Shown here piece after piece: positions 19,199-27,902 of a stretch of 64,000 nucleotides of DNA. The stretch spans positions 215,277 to 279,276 of the forward strand of contig NZ_JAMQGM010000037.1 of assembly GCF_023703325.1 (NCBI RefSeq), read 5' to 3'. A program made the position numbers and the translations under genes. The stretch is from Streptomyces meridianus (GTDB lineage Bacteria; Actinomycetota; Actinomycetes; Streptomycetales; Streptomycetaceae). Numbering within the stretch: the first letter of the stretch is position 1; each line of letters opens with the position of its first letter. A model generated the notes under the pieces. It had not been told where the DNA came from. It saw only the letters and a program-made list of their open reading frames with translations, and ran no database searches.

Positions 19199-19314
19199 GG
19201 AAGACCTTCCTGGAAAACGCGGAGCGGGCCGTGCGAAGCGCGGCCCGGGCGCCGTCTCGGCGCGGGCGCCGCGGCAGGAGCAGGGCGCCGGACGGGAGAC
19301 GGGCCTCGCGCGTG

Positions 19315-19350
19315 GGAAGGGGCCCGCACCGTGCGGTGCGGGCCCCTTCC
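19315..19350 (-). terminator. Terminator after the cold-shock gene
   Basis: A perfect 16-bp stem (19315-19330 with 19335-19350) with a GTGC loop, 26 bases behind the cold-shock stop and ahead of the helicase. No T-run. Confidence 0.8.
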
Positions 19351-19376
19351 TCGAAGTGCTCAGAGCACTCGGCGCA

Positions 19377-19580
19377 TCAGAGCGGGCGGATGTTCTCCGC
19401 CTGCGGGCCCTTCGGGCCCTGCGTGACGTCGAACTCGACCTTCTGGCCCTCGAGGAGCTCACGGAAGCCCTGGGCGTTGATGTTCGAGTAGTGGGCGAAG
19501 ACGTCGGCGCCGCCGCCGTCCTGCTCGATGAAGCCGAAGCCCTTTTCCGAGTTGAACCACTTCACGGTTCCGGTGGCCAT
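19377..19580 (-). CDS. Cold-shock protein (CspA family)
   Basis: A 67-residue single-domain OB-fold nucleic-acid chaperone. RNP1 (KGFGFI) and RNP2 (DVFAHYS) are intact, and the start MATGTVKWFNSEKG is typical of the family. AAGGAG five bases before the ATG is an excellent ribosome site. The upstream leader is long and unusually A/T-containing, as for other cold-shock mRNAs that self-regulate through structure. Confidence 0.97.
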   Translation of the reverse strand: MATGTVKWFNSEKGFGFIEQDGGGADVFAHYSNINAQGFRELLEGQKVEFDVTQGPKGPQAENIRPL

Positions 19581-19800
19581 GTTGTCTCCTTCATGGGGCT
19601 GGATTCGCGGACTGCACTCTGCGGACCGCGCGTCGCCGAGATGATTGCCCCACTCCGGGGAGAACCCGGAATCCGGGAGAGCCCCGGTAAAACAAAATGC
19701 GCCCAGTGATCACAATCCACCAGGCGCACACGAAGTTCATGGGTACCACAACTGCAACACCAAGAAGACTAACACAGCTGGTGGGCGCCACGTGCCGGAC
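19581..19800 (-). promoter_or_regulatory. Candidate structured leader/promoter region of the cold-shock gene
   Basis: About 200 bases without a credible gene. On the minus strand the stretch 19687-19791 is markedly richer in A/T than the surroundings. It holds a GC hairpin near 19655-19688 (imperfect CTCCCGGATTCCGGGTTCTCC-type repeat). A 66-codon minus-strand frame here lacks a ribosome site and is judged not coding. A long 5' leader is typical of cold-shock genes. Confidence 0.4.
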
Positions 19801-19805
19801 GCGAA

Positions 19806-19838
19806 GCGGGCCGGCACGGGAATCCCGTGCCGGCCCGC
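19806..19838 (-). terminator. Terminator after the peptide transporter
   Basis: A perfect 15-bp stem (19806-19820 with 19824-19838) with a three-base loop, 22 bases behind the transporter stop. Confidence 0.8.
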
Positions 19839-19860
19839 CTGCCTGAGGTGGGGCGAAGCC

Positions 19861-21387
19861 CTACTTCACGCTGCCCATCAGGGCACGGATCTTCTTCTGC
19901 GCGACCAGGAAGGCCAGGCCGGTGAGCATCGCGATGACCGCCCACATCGTGTAGTAGGCGGCGTCACCCATCGGCTCGTTGAGGCGGACCGTCCAGCCGT
20001 TGAGGGCGTTGCCGGTGGCCGTGGCCAGGAACCACAGACCCATGATCTGGCTCATGAACTGCGGCGGGGCGAGCTTGGTGGACAGCGACAGGCCCACCGG
20101 GGACAGGCACATCTCACCGAGGGTCTGGACCAGGTAGACGCCCAGCAGCCAGAAGACGGTGACCTTGCCGGTGCTGCTGCCCGCCGCGGCCGCGCCGGCC
20201 AGGCCCATGAGGACGAAGGAGCCGCCGATGAGCAGCATGCCGAGCGCGAACTTCACGACGGTGTTCGGCTCGCGGTTGCGCTGCGCGAGGCGGACCCAGG
20301 CAGCCGCGAACAGCGGGGCCAGGATGATCACGTAGACCGGGTTCACCGACTGGTACCAGCTGGCGGGGAACTCCCAGCCGCCGACCATGCGGTCGGTCTT
20401 GGTGTCGGCGAAGATCGTCAGCAGCGAACCGGACTGGTCGTAGATCATCCAGAACAGCACGGCGGTGGCGAAGAACCACACGAACGCCTTGATCTTCGGA
20501 CGGTCCTCGGCCGTGAGCTCGGGGCTGCGGAACATGACCGCGAAGTACAGGATCGGGATGACCACGCCGAGTACGGCCATGGCGTTGACGATGTGCTCGA
20601 TGTCGTAGGTGCCCAGTGCGACATCCACGACGACCGCCACCGCGGCGATGCCGGCCCACAGCAGGACCTTCCGCAGGACGGTGCGCTTCTCCTCGGGGGA
20701 GGCCGGCGTGGGCGCGACCCTGCCGACGTCGCCGAGGTGGCGTCCGCCGATGACGTACTGGACGAGGGCCAGCGTCATGCCGATGCCCGCGATGGCGAAG
20801 CCGAGGTGCCAGTTGACGTTCTCGCCGACGGTGCCGACCACCAGCGGCGCGGCCATGGCGCCGACGTTGATGGCCATGTAGAAGAGCGTGAATCCGGCGT
20901 CGCGGCGGGCGCTCTCGCTCTCCTTGTACAGGCCGCCGACCATCGCGGAGATGTTCGGCTTCAGCAGGCCGGTGCCGACCGCGATCAGCAGCAGGCCGAA
21001 GAAGAAGGACGTGTCGGAGGGGATGGCCAGCACGAAGTGACCCGACGCGATGACGACGCCGCCGACCAGGACGGCCTTGCGGGCGCCCCACAGGCGGTCG
21101 GCGACCCAGCCGCCGGGCATGGCGAGCATGTAGACCAGGGCGTTGTAGACGCCGTAGATCGCCGCCGCGAGAGCCTCTTTCTCCTTGAGCGGGCCGTCGA
21201 GGACGCCGGCGATCAGGTAGAGGACGAGGATGGCGCGCATTCCGTACCAGGAAAAACGCTCCCACATCTCGGTCATGAACAGAGTGGCCAGGCCGCGGGG
21301 GTGGCCGAAGAAGGTCTTGTCACCCGCAGGGGTCACCTGCTGGGTGCCCCCGGGCTCGGGGGACTCCTTCGTCAGGCTTGACGCCAT
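19861..21387 (-). CDS. POT-family proton-dependent oligopeptide transporter
   Basis: A 508-residue major-facilitator membrane protein for di/tripeptide uptake. The first membrane segment has the POT signature (MTEMWERFSWYGMRAILVLYL, carrying the ExxERFxYY-type proton/peptide motif with one Tyr changed to Trp). The second signature is around TLFYMAINVGAMAAPLVVG. About 13-14 hydrophobic segments are present. ATG at 21387 follows AAGGAA. A hairpin with a T-run in its leader (21514-21540) suggests attenuation. The terminator is at 19806-19838. Confidence 0.92.
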   Translation of the reverse strand: MASSLTKESPEPGGTQQVTPAGDKTFFGHPRGLATLFMTEMWERFSWYGMRAILVLYLIAGVLDGPLKEKEALAAAIYGVYNALVYMLAMPGGWVADRLWGARKAVLVGGVVIASGHFVLAIPSDTSFFFGLLLIAVGTGLLKPNISAMVGGLYKESESARRDAGFTLFYMAINVGAMAAPLVVGTVGENVNWHLGFAIAGIGMTLALVQYVIGGRHLGDVGRVAPTPASPEEKRTVLRKVLLWAGIAAVAVVVDVALGTYDIEHIVNAMAVLGVVIPILYFAVMFRSPELTAEDRPKIKAFVWFFATAVLFWMIYDQSGSLLTIFADTKTDRMVGGWEFPASWYQSVNPVYVIILAPLFAAAWVRLAQRNREPNTVVKFALGMLLIGGSFVLMGLAGAAAAGSSTGKVTVFWLLGVYLVQTLGEMCLSPVGLSLSTKLAPPQFMSQIMGLWFLATATGNALNGWTVRLNEPMGDAAYYTMWAVIAMLTGLAFLVAQKKIRALMGSVK

Positions 21388-21711
21388 GGTCGTTCCTTGC
21401 TCGCTCGGGACGCGGCCGGAAAACGGTCGCATCCGGATGGGGGGAAGGTGCTTCGCCGTCAGGGCCGGTGGTTCTGCACCGGGCAGATGCATATCTGCGT
21501 GTCGGCACGCGAAAAGCGCTCATGGGTGCTATGAGCGCTTCGCCACCTTAGGGCACGCAGGACCGTCTCAGGATACGGGTGAGACATGGATCACAGGTTG
21601 ACGGGGGGTTGATGGCGCACATTCGAAGGTTCCGGGGCCGCCGTTGAGGTGAACCGCAGGGGCCGGTACCGGCGGCCCCGCGGTGCAGACCACGCGGACT
21701 ACCATCACCTC
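21388..21711. other. Divergent intergenic region, peptide transporter and response regulator
   Basis: These 324 bases hold no supported gene. They contain a GCAGAT/ATCTGC palindrome (21483-21498), the transporter leader hairpin (21514-21540), and a TATCCT -10-like element on the minus strand near 21575. A minus-strand 67-codon frame beginning inside the hairpin (21523) overlaps the transporter start and is not supported as a gene. Confidence 0.5.
21514..21540 (-). promoter_or_regulatory. Candidate attenuator hairpin in the transporter leader
   Basis: AAGCGCTCAT and ATGAGCGCTT form a perfect 10-bp stem around a 7-base loop. Read on the minus strand, the direction of the transporter, it ends in TTTT, the form of an intrinsic terminator. 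It lies about 130 bases before the transporter start codon, downstream of a plausible -10 element. Confidence 0.5.
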
Positions 21712-22395
21712 ATGACCCGAGTACTGCTCGCCGAGGATGATGCGTCCATCTCGGAGCCGCTCGCCCGTGCCCTGCGCCGTGAGGGGTACGAGGTCGAGGT
21801 CCGGCAGGACGGCCCCTCCGCCCTCGACGCCGCCCTCCTGGGTGGAATCGACCTGATCGTCCTCGACCTGGGACTGCCGGGAATGGACGGACTCGAGGTC
21901 TGCCGGCGACTGCGCACCGAGGGTCACGGGTTCCCGGTCCTGGTACTCACCGCCCGCGCCGACGAGGTCGACACCGTCGTCGGGCTGGACGCCGGTGCCG
22001 ACGACTACGTCACCAAGCCGTTCCGGCTCGCCGAGCTGCTCGCCCGCGTGCGGGCCCTGCTGCGGCGCGGCGCGGCCGAGACCCAGCAGCCGGCCCCCGC
22101 GGGGACCCACGGCGTCCGCATCGACATCGAGTCGCACCGGGTGTGGATGGGCGAGGAGGAACTCCAGCTCACCGCGAAGGAGTTCGACCTGCTGCGGGTG
22201 CTGGTCCGGGACGCCGGCCGGGTCGTCACCCGGGACCAGCTGATGCGCGAGGTGTGGGACACCACCTGGTGGTCCTCCACCAAGACGCTCGACATGCACA
22301 TCTCCTGGCTCCGCAAGAAGCTCGGCGACGACGCCGCCAATCCTCGCTACATCGCCACGGTCCGCGGGGTCGGGTTCCGTTTCGAGAAGAGCTGA
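21712..22395 (+). CDS. OmpR-family response regulator
   Basis: A 227-residue two-component regulator. The receiver domain (1-115) has the acidic pair in LLAEDDAS, the phosphorylated Asp52 in LDLGLPGMDG, and the Lys in YVTKPF. The C-terminal winged helix includes ELQLTAKEFDLLRVL and TKTLDMHISWLRKKLG. It is followed 22 bases later by its sensor kinase, so the two form a cognate pair. ATG at 21712 is the start; no strong ribosome site is seen. The stimulus is unknown. Confidence 0.93.
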   Translation: MTRVLLAEDDASISEPLARALRREGYEVEVRQDGPSALDAALLGGIDLIVLDLGLPGMDGLEVCRRLRTEGHGFPVLVLTARADEVDTVVGLDAGADDYVTKPFRLAELLARVRALLRRGAAETQQPAPAGTHGVRIDIESHRVWMGEEELQLTAKEFDLLRVLVRDAGRVVTRDQLMREVWDTTWWSSTKTLDMHISWLRKKLGDDAANPRYIATVRGVGFRFEKS

Positions 22396-22417
22396 TGGGG
22401 GCCGGAGCGGTGGAACC

Positions 22418-23671
22418 ATGCGCCGTCGCCTGATCAACTCCACGCTGGCCGTGGTCCTTGTCGTGATCGCCGTCTTCGGACTGTCGCTGGTGCTCGTGGA
22501 GACGCGGACCATCGAGAACAGCGCCCGGGAGAGTGTCGACTCCGAGGCCGTGCGGCTCCTGTCCATCGTCGACAGCAGGCTCGGCGGTGGCGAGCGCGTC
22601 GGGCCGGACGTGCTGCGCGACCAGATCGGTTCCGACCGCTACGCCCGGATCGAGATGCCGGGCCGGCCGGTCATCGAGATCGGCAAGCGGCCGACGGGCG
22701 AGGTCATCGAGGCCGAGGAGACGGGCGCGGAGGGCGAGAAGGTGCTCGTCCAGGAGTCCACGGCGACCGTGACCCGCGAGGTCGGGCGGACGCTCGTGAT
22801 CATCCTGGCTGTCGCCCTGCTGGCCGTGATCGCCGCGGTGCTGCTGGCCGTCCGGCAGGCCCACCGGCTCAGCGCACCGCTCACCGATCTCGCCGAGACC
22901 GCGGAGCGTCTGGGATCCGGCGACCCGCGGCCGCGCCACCGCCGCTACGGCGTCGCGGAGCTCGACCGGGTGGCCGACGTCCTCGACGGCAGTGCCGAGC
23001 GCATCGCCAGGATGCTCACCGCCGAACGCCGGCTGGCGGCCGACGCCTCCCACCAGCTGCGCACCCCGCTGACGGCCCTGTCGATGCGGCTGGAGGAGAT
23101 CACCGTCACCGACGACCCCGACATCGTCAAGGAGGAGGCCACGATCGCCCTCGGGCAGGTCGAGCGGCTCACCGACGTGGTCCAGCGGCTGCTCACCAAC
23201 TCCCGGGACCCGCGTACCGGATCGGCCGTCGCCTTCGACCTCGACGAGGTCGTCAAGCAGCAGATCGAGGAGTGGCGCCCGGCCTGCCGCAGCGCCGGCC
23301 GGGCCATCGTGTGGACCGGCCGCAAGGCGATGCAGGCTGTCGGCACCCCGGGCGCGGTCGCCCAGGTCCTCGCCACGCTGATCGAGAACTCGCTGATGCA
23401 CGGGTCCGGGACGGTGACGCTGCGCACGCGGGTCACCGGCAACCAGGTCGTCGTCGAGGTGACGGACGAGGGGCCCGGCGTGCAGCCGGAACTCGGCGCG
23501 CGGGTCTTCGAACGCACGGTCAGCGGACGCAACTCGACCGGGCTGGGACTGGCCGTGGCCCGGGACCTGGCCGAAGCCGACGGCGGCAGGCTGGAACTCC
23601 TCCAGCAGCGTCCTCCGGTGTTCGCCCTGTTCCTGGGACGCGAGGCCGGGTCCCAGGAACACGAGCACTGA
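22418..23671 (+). CDS. Sensor histidine kinase
   Basis: A 417-residue membrane kinase. Two membrane segments (about 8-28 and 125-146) flank a roughly 95-residue extracytoplasmic sensor. Next comes a HAMP linker (147-200), then the H-box ASHQLRTPLTAL with phospho-accepting His212. The ATPase has an N-box (LIENSLMHGSG), a G1 box (DEGPGV) and a G2 region (STGLGLAVARDL). It is paired with the adjacent OmpR-type regulator. The sensor domain gives no hint of ligand. Confidence 0.93.
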   Translation: MRRRLINSTLAVVLVVIAVFGLSLVLVETRTIENSARESVDSEAVRLLSIVDSRLGGGERVGPDVLRDQIGSDRYARIEMPGRPVIEIGKRPTGEVIEAEETGAEGEKVLVQESTATVTREVGRTLVIILAVALLAVIAAVLLAVRQAHRLSAPLTDLAETAERLGSGDPRPRHRRYGVAELDRVADVLDGSAERIARMLTAERRLAADASHQLRTPLTALSMRLEEITVTDDPDIVKEEATIALGQVERLTDVVQRLLTNSRDPRTGSAVAFDLDEVVKQQIEEWRPACRSAGRAIVWTGRKAMQAVGTPGAVAQVLATLIENSLMHGSGTVTLRTRVTGNQVVVEVTDEGPGVQPELGARVFERTVSGRNSTGLGLAVARDLAEADGGRLELLQQRPPVFALFLGREAGSQEHEH

Positions 23672-23711
23672 CGGACGGTTCGCGGTTCCCCTTACCGCGG
23701 CGGGGGTCTCG

Positions 23712-24284
23712 TCACTGCGGCCGATCGGCCCGGTTGCGCGAACGCGCGCCCACGACGGCCGTCGCTCCCGCGGCTCCGAACGGCTCGGCGCCCGCCGGCA
23801 CGGTGTCCGGCAGGGGCAGCGCCCTGAACACCCAGGTGCGGTAGGACCAGAACCGGAAGACCGTGCCGAGGCCCAGCCCGACGATGTTCTTCGCGACGTT
23901 GTCGGCCAGGGTCGAGGTGAAGCCGAAACCGTAGTGGGACAGCGCCAGGACGCCGTTCTCGAGCAGCAGGCCCATGCCGCTGAACAGCAGGAACAGGGTC
24001 AGCTCGCGACTGCGGCGGTTCTTGTCGGCCCGCCGGTACGTCCAGTGCCGGTTGCCGACGTAGTTCGTGCCGATGGCGATCACGGTGGCGATCACCCCGG
24101 ACCGCACCACGGCCAGCCCGAACACCTGGACGCAGAGGTTGAAGACGACGAAGTTCACCAAGAAGCCGAAGGCGCCCACGGTCCCGAACTTCGCGGCCTC
24201 ACCGGCCAGCCGCTGGAGCCGCGAACCCATGCGCCGTGCACCCATAGTGATCGTCTGGCTCCGTTGCTCGGCGGTGTGCCACAT
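23712..24284 (-). CDS. GtrA-family membrane protein
   Basis: A 190-residue protein with four hydrophobic segments typical of GtrA (GAFGFLVNFVVFNLCVQVFG, a second near 60-80, and the last two in FLLFSGMGLLLENGVLAL and VGLGLGTVFRFWSYRTWVF). GtrA proteins help move polyprenyl-linked sugars across the membrane during cell-surface glycan modification. GTR-like placement beside purK/purE recurs in actinobacteria. ATG at 24284 has GAGGA seven bases upstream; a later ATG at 24245 is an alternative. Confidence 0.85.
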   Translation of the reverse strand: MWHTAEQRSQTITMGARRMGSRLQRLAGEAAKFGTVGAFGFLVNFVVFNLCVQVFGLAVVRSGVIATVIAIGTNYVGNRHWTYRRADKNRRSRELTLFLLFSGMGLLLENGVLALSHYGFGFTSTLADNVAKNIVGLGLGTVFRFWSYRTWVFRALPLPDTVPAGAEPFGAAGATAVVGARSRNRADRPQ

Positions 24285-24435
24285 GGCCGGTTCCTCATGC
24301 TAACCAGCGGTCTCTCCCGTCACCGCCGGGACACATCCGCCCCCCGGGTGACGCGTCCCGTCCGCCCGCCCCTGGCCGCCCCCGGCCCCCCGGGCCCGGT
24401 CCGGTCCCGGGCGGCCGGACGGATACCCTGGTGGC

Positions 24436-25575
24436 GTGACGTTCCCGGTAGTCGGCATGGTCGGTGGCGGACAGCTCGCGCGTATGACGCACGAGGCAGG
24501 CATCCCCCTCGGCATCAGGTTCAAGCTCCTCAGCGACACCCCGCAGGACTCCGCTGCGCAGGTGGTCAACGACGTGGTCGTGGGCGACTACCGCGACCTG
24601 GAGACGCTGCGCGCGTTCGCGGCGGGCTGCGACGTGGTCACCTTCGATCACGAGCACGTCCCCACCGAGCACCTCCGGGTGCTGGAGGCCGAGGGCATCC
24701 CCGTCCGCCCGGGCCCCGACGCACTGGTCCACGCCCAGGACAAGGGCGTGATGCGCGCCGGGCTGGACGCCATCGGCGTCCCGTGCCCCCGGCACCGCAT
24801 CGTCGAGGACCCGGCGGACGTCACGCGGTTCGCCGCGGAGGGAACAGGATTCCCCGTCGTCCTCAAGACGGTGCGGGGCGGCTACGACGGCAAGGGTGTC
24901 TGGGTCGTCCGCGACGAACAGCAGGCCGCCGAGCCGTTCCGGGCCGGCGTTCCGGTGCTCGCCGAGGAGAAGGTCGACTTCGCCCGGGAGCTCGCCGCCA
25001 ACGTGGTGCGCTCCCCGCACGGCCAGGCCGTCGTCTACCCCGTGGTGGAGTCGATCCAGGTCGACGGGGTCTGCGACACCGTGATCGCGCCTGCCCCCGG
25101 TCTGCCCGAGGAGCGCGCCCTCGAGGCGCAGCGCATCGCCCTCGACATCGCCGCCGAGCTGGGCGTCGTCGGGCATCTCGCGGTCGAGCTGTTCGAGACC
25201 CGCGACGGCCGGGTCCTCGTCAACGAACTCGCCATGCGTCCGCACAACTCCGGGCACTGGACCCAGGACGGGGCGGTCACCTCGCAGTTCGCCAACCACG
25301 TGCGGGCCGTGCTCGACCTGCCACTCGGCGACCCGCGTCCCCGGGCGTCCTGGACCGTCATGGCCAACGTGCTCGGCGGCGACTACCCCGACATGTACTC
25401 GGCGTACCTGCACTGCATGGCACGCGACCCGCAGCTCAAGATCCACATGTACGGCAAGGACGTGAAGCCGGGCCGCAAGGTCGGCCACGTCACCACGTAC
25501 GGCGACGACCTGGCGGACGTGCGCGAGCGCGCCCGGCACGCCGCCGGCTACCTGCGAGGAACGATCACCGAGTGA
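24436..25575 (+). CDS. purK: N5-carboxyaminoimidazole ribonucleotide synthase
   Basis: A 379-residue ATP-grasp enzyme that carboxylates AIR with ATP and bicarbonate in purine synthesis. The N-terminal VGMVGGGQLARM fits PurK. The ATP-grasp region includes VLKTVRGGYDGKGVWVV and EEKVDFARELAAN. The C-terminal signature LVNELAMRPHNSGHWT is diagnostic. GTG at 24436 starts the protein without a clear ribosome site, possibly a leaderless or near-leaderless message. The stop overlaps the purE start. Confidence 0.96.
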   Translation: MTFPVVGMVGGGQLARMTHEAGIPLGIRFKLLSDTPQDSAAQVVNDVVVGDYRDLETLRAFAAGCDVVTFDHEHVPTEHLRVLEAEGIPVRPGPDALVHAQDKGVMRAGLDAIGVPCPRHRIVEDPADVTRFAAEGTGFPVVLKTVRGGYDGKGVWVVRDEQQAAEPFRAGVPVLAEEKVDFARELAANVVRSPHGQAVVYPVVESIQVDGVCDTVIAPAPGLPEERALEAQRIALDIAAELGVVGHLAVELFETRDGRVLVNELAMRPHNSGHWTQDGAVTSQFANHVRAVLDLPLGDPRPRASWTVMANVLGGDYPDMYSAYLHCMARDPQLKIHMYGKDVKPGRKVGHVTTYGDDLADVRERARHAAGYLRGTITE

Positions 25576-26138
25576 GCGCTCACCACTCCCCGGACCGCAC
25601 GGCCGGGGACTCCGCCGGCAAGGCGACCGTCGGCATCGTCATGGGATCCGACTCCGACTGGCAGGTGATGGAGGCAGCGGCCAAGGCCCTCGACGAGTTC
25701 GAGGTGCCCTACGAGGTCGACGTCGTCTCCGCCCACCGGATGCCGCGCGAAATGATCGAGTACGGCGCGCGGGCCTCCGGCCGCGGCCTCAAGTCGATCA
25801 TCGCCGGCGCGGGCGGGGCCGCGCATCTGCCCGGCATGCTCGCCTCCGTCACCACGCTTCCCGTGATCGGCGTGCCGGTGCCGCTCAAGCACCTCGACGG
25901 CATGGACAGCCTGCTGTCCATCGTCCAGATGCCGGCCGGGGTCCCCGTCGCCACGGTGTCGGTGGCCGGCGCCCGCAACGCCGCGCTTCTCGCAGTCCGC
26001 ATGCTCGCCGCCCACGACGACGACCTGCGCGACCGCATGCGGCAGTTCCAGGACGAACTGAACGAGCAGGCCACCGAGAAGGGCAAGCGGCTGCGCGCCC
26101 GGGTCGACAGCGCCGCCTCGTTCGGCTTCGGCAACTGA
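25572..26138 (+). CDS. purE: N5-CAIR mutase, catalytic subunit PurE
   Basis: A 188-residue class I PurE that rearranges N5-CAIR to CAIR. The conserved MGSDSDWQVM, SAHRMP, and GAGGAAHLPGM segments form the active site. A 20-residue polar extension precedes the core. GTG at 25572 overlaps the purK stop, so the two genes are translationally coupled. Confidence 0.96.
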   Translation: MSAHHSPDRTAGDSAGKATVGIVMGSDSDWQVMEAAAKALDEFEVPYEVDVVSAHRMPREMIEYGARASGRGLKSIIAGAGGAAHLPGMLASVTTLPVIGVPVPLKHLDGMDSLLSIVQMPAGVPVATVSVAGARNAALLAVRMLAAHDDDLRDRMRQFQDELNEQATEKGKRLRARVDSAASFGFGN

Positions 26139-26178
26139 ACCGGTAGCAGAACCGGAATCCGAAAGGAACCGAACGACC

Positions 26179-27375
26179 GTGACGGACCACCTCGACCGGG
26201 CCCGCGAACTCCTCGCCGCCCACCCCGTCGTCGACGGCCACAACGACCTCCCCTGGGCCCTGCGCGAGCAGGTGCGCTACGACGTCGACCGGCGCGACAT
26301 CGCCAAGGACCAGAGCGCCCACCTGCACACCGACATCCCCCGGCTGCGGGCCGGTGGCGTCGGCGCCCAGTTCTGGTCCGTCTATGTCCGCGCCGACTAC
26401 GCCGGTGACGCCGCCGTCAGCGCCACCCTCGAACAGATCGACATCGTCGGCCGTCTCATCGAGCGCTACCCGGACGACCTGCGCCTGGCGCTCACCGCGG
26501 ACGACATGGAGACCGCGCGCAGCGAGGGCCGGATCGCCTCCCTCATGGGTGCCGAGGGCGGGCACAGCATCAACTGCTCGCTCGCCACCCTGCGCGCCCT
26601 GCACACCCTCGGCGTCCGCTACATGACGCTCACCCACAACGACAACATCCCGTGGGCGGACTCCGCGACGGATGCCGAACGCCTCGGCGGCCTCTCCCGG
26701 TTCGGCGAGGAGGTCGTCCGGGAGATGAACCGGATCGGGATGCTCGTCGACCTCTCCCACGTCTCCGCGGGCACCATGCGCGACGCCCTGCGGGTCAGCG
26801 AGGCGCCGGTCGTCTTCTCCCACTCCTCGGCCCGTGCGGTGTGCGACCACCCGCGCAACATCCCGGACGACGTCCTCGCGCTGCTGCCCGCCAACGGCGG
26901 GCTCGCCATGGTCACCTTCGTCCCGAAGTTCATCCTGCCCGCGGCCATCCGGTGGACGGCCGCGGCGGACGAGAACATGCGCGCCCACGGCCTGCACGCT
27001 CTCGACACCACCGAGGCCGGGATGCGCGTCCAGCGCGAGTTCGAGGCGGCCGAGCCGCGGCCCGTCGCCACCGCTGCCACCGTGGCCGACCACCTCGACC
27101 ACATGCGCGAGGTGGCCGGCATCGACCACATCGGCATCGGCGGGGACTACGACGGGACGGCCTTCACCCCCTCCGGGCTCGACGACGTCGCCGGATACCC
27201 CAACCTCGTCGCGGAACTGCTCCGCCGCGGTTGGTCCGAGGCCGACCTGGCCAAGCTGACCTGGCAGAACGCGGTGCGGACGTTGCGCGCCGCGGAGGAC
27301 GTCGCCCGGAGGCTCAAGGCCGACCCGGTACGCGGCAGGCCCTCCGACGCGACGATCGCGGAGCTCGACGGCTGA
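26179..27375 (+). CDS. Membrane dipeptidase-like M19 peptidase
   Basis: A 398-residue zinc peptidase of the renal dipeptidase family, without signal peptide. Metal ligands are visible in VDGHNDLPWAL (HxD) and in the bridging region MGAEGGHSI, with later His residues in DLSHVSAGT and VFSHSSARAV, and the Asp in GIGGDYDGT. GTG at 26179 follows AAAGGAA. It lies 40 bases behind purE, possibly in the same transcript. Substrates are likely dipeptides; actinobacterial relatives may cleave D-amino-acid dipeptides. Confidence 0.9.
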   Translation: MTDHLDRARELLAAHPVVDGHNDLPWALREQVRYDVDRRDIAKDQSAHLHTDIPRLRAGGVGAQFWSVYVRADYAGDAAVSATLEQIDIVGRLIERYPDDLRLALTADDMETARSEGRIASLMGAEGGHSINCSLATLRALHTLGVRYMTLTHNDNIPWADSATDAERLGGLSRFGEEVVREMNRIGMLVDLSHVSAGTMRDALRVSEAPVVFSHSSARAVCDHPRNIPDDVLALLPANGGLAMVTFVPKFILPAAIRWTAAADENMRAHGLHALDTTEAGMRVQREFEAAEPRPVATAATVADHLDHMREVAGIDHIGIGGDYDGTAFTPSGLDDVAGYPNLVAELLRRGWSEADLAKLTWQNAVRTLRAAEDVARRLKADPVRGRPSDATIAELDG

Positions 27376-27400
27376 CGTCCCCCGCGCCGGCGGCCGGGCG

Positions 27401-27760
27401 TCAGTCGATGCAGAGGCAGAACGGATGCCCGGCCGGGTCGGCGAAGGTCCGGAAGCCGTGCCTTCCCCCGTGGTCCTCGAGGAGGGTGGCGCCGAGCGCG
27501 AGCGCCTGCTTCTGCGCGGTGTCCAGGTCGCCCACCACAAGGTCGAGGTGGAACTGCTGGGGCCGGGCCGGGTCGGGCCACTGCGGCGGAACGTGGCCCG
27601 GGACCTTCTGGAACGCCATGGCCACGCCCACCCCCTTCAGGTCCACCCACGCGTCGTCCGAGGCATCCACCTCGCCGCCGAGCAACTCCGCGTAGAACGC
27701 TGCGAGAGCGGCGGGGTCGGGGCAGTCGAGCACGACGGTCCCCAGGTCGGCGATGGGCAT
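27401..27760 (-). CDS. VOC-superfamily (glyoxalase-like) protein
   Basis: A 119-residue protein of the vicinal oxygen chelate fold with paired beta-alpha-beta modules. It begins IADLGTVVLDCPDPAALAAFY and ends FRTFADPAGHPFCLC. Candidate metal ligands are the His in QQFHLDLVV and residues at the ends of the strands. ATG at 27760 is selected because GGAAGG precedes it by seven bases; the ATG at 27766 sits too close. The substrate is unknown; such stand-alone VOC proteins may be dioxygenases, isomerases or resistance proteins. Confidence 0.8.
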   Translation of the reverse strand: MPIADLGTVVLDCPDPAALAAFYAELLGGEVDASDDAWVDLKGVGVAMAFQKVPGHVPPQWPDPARPQQFHLDLVVGDLDTAQKQALALGATLLEDHGGRHGFRTFADPAGHPFCLCID

Positions 27761-27902
27761 GGGCATTCCTTCCGTCACGGCGCCGTACGTCTTCGGCCGG
27801 CGGCCTCTGCCGGAATGTCTACTACGCCCGGGCGCCGCAGGTGTCGCGCTTTCCCGGATCCGCACCGCCCGGGGGACCGGCCGGCGCCGGGCCCCGTCCG
27901 CT

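Noticed and set aside
19591..19791. A 66-codon minus-strand frame upstream of the cold-shock gene
   Set aside because: No ribosome-binding site and atypical codon use; better explained as leader sequence.
19645..21381. A 578-codon plus-strand frame opposite the peptide transporter
   Set aside because: Antisense shadow of a gene with full POT signatures; Gln/His/Gly-rich composition is the usual artefact.
21320..21523. A 67-codon minus-strand frame starting in the transporter leader hairpin
   Set aside because: Overlaps the transporter start out of frame and lacks a ribosome site; a shorter regulatory leader peptide cannot be supported.
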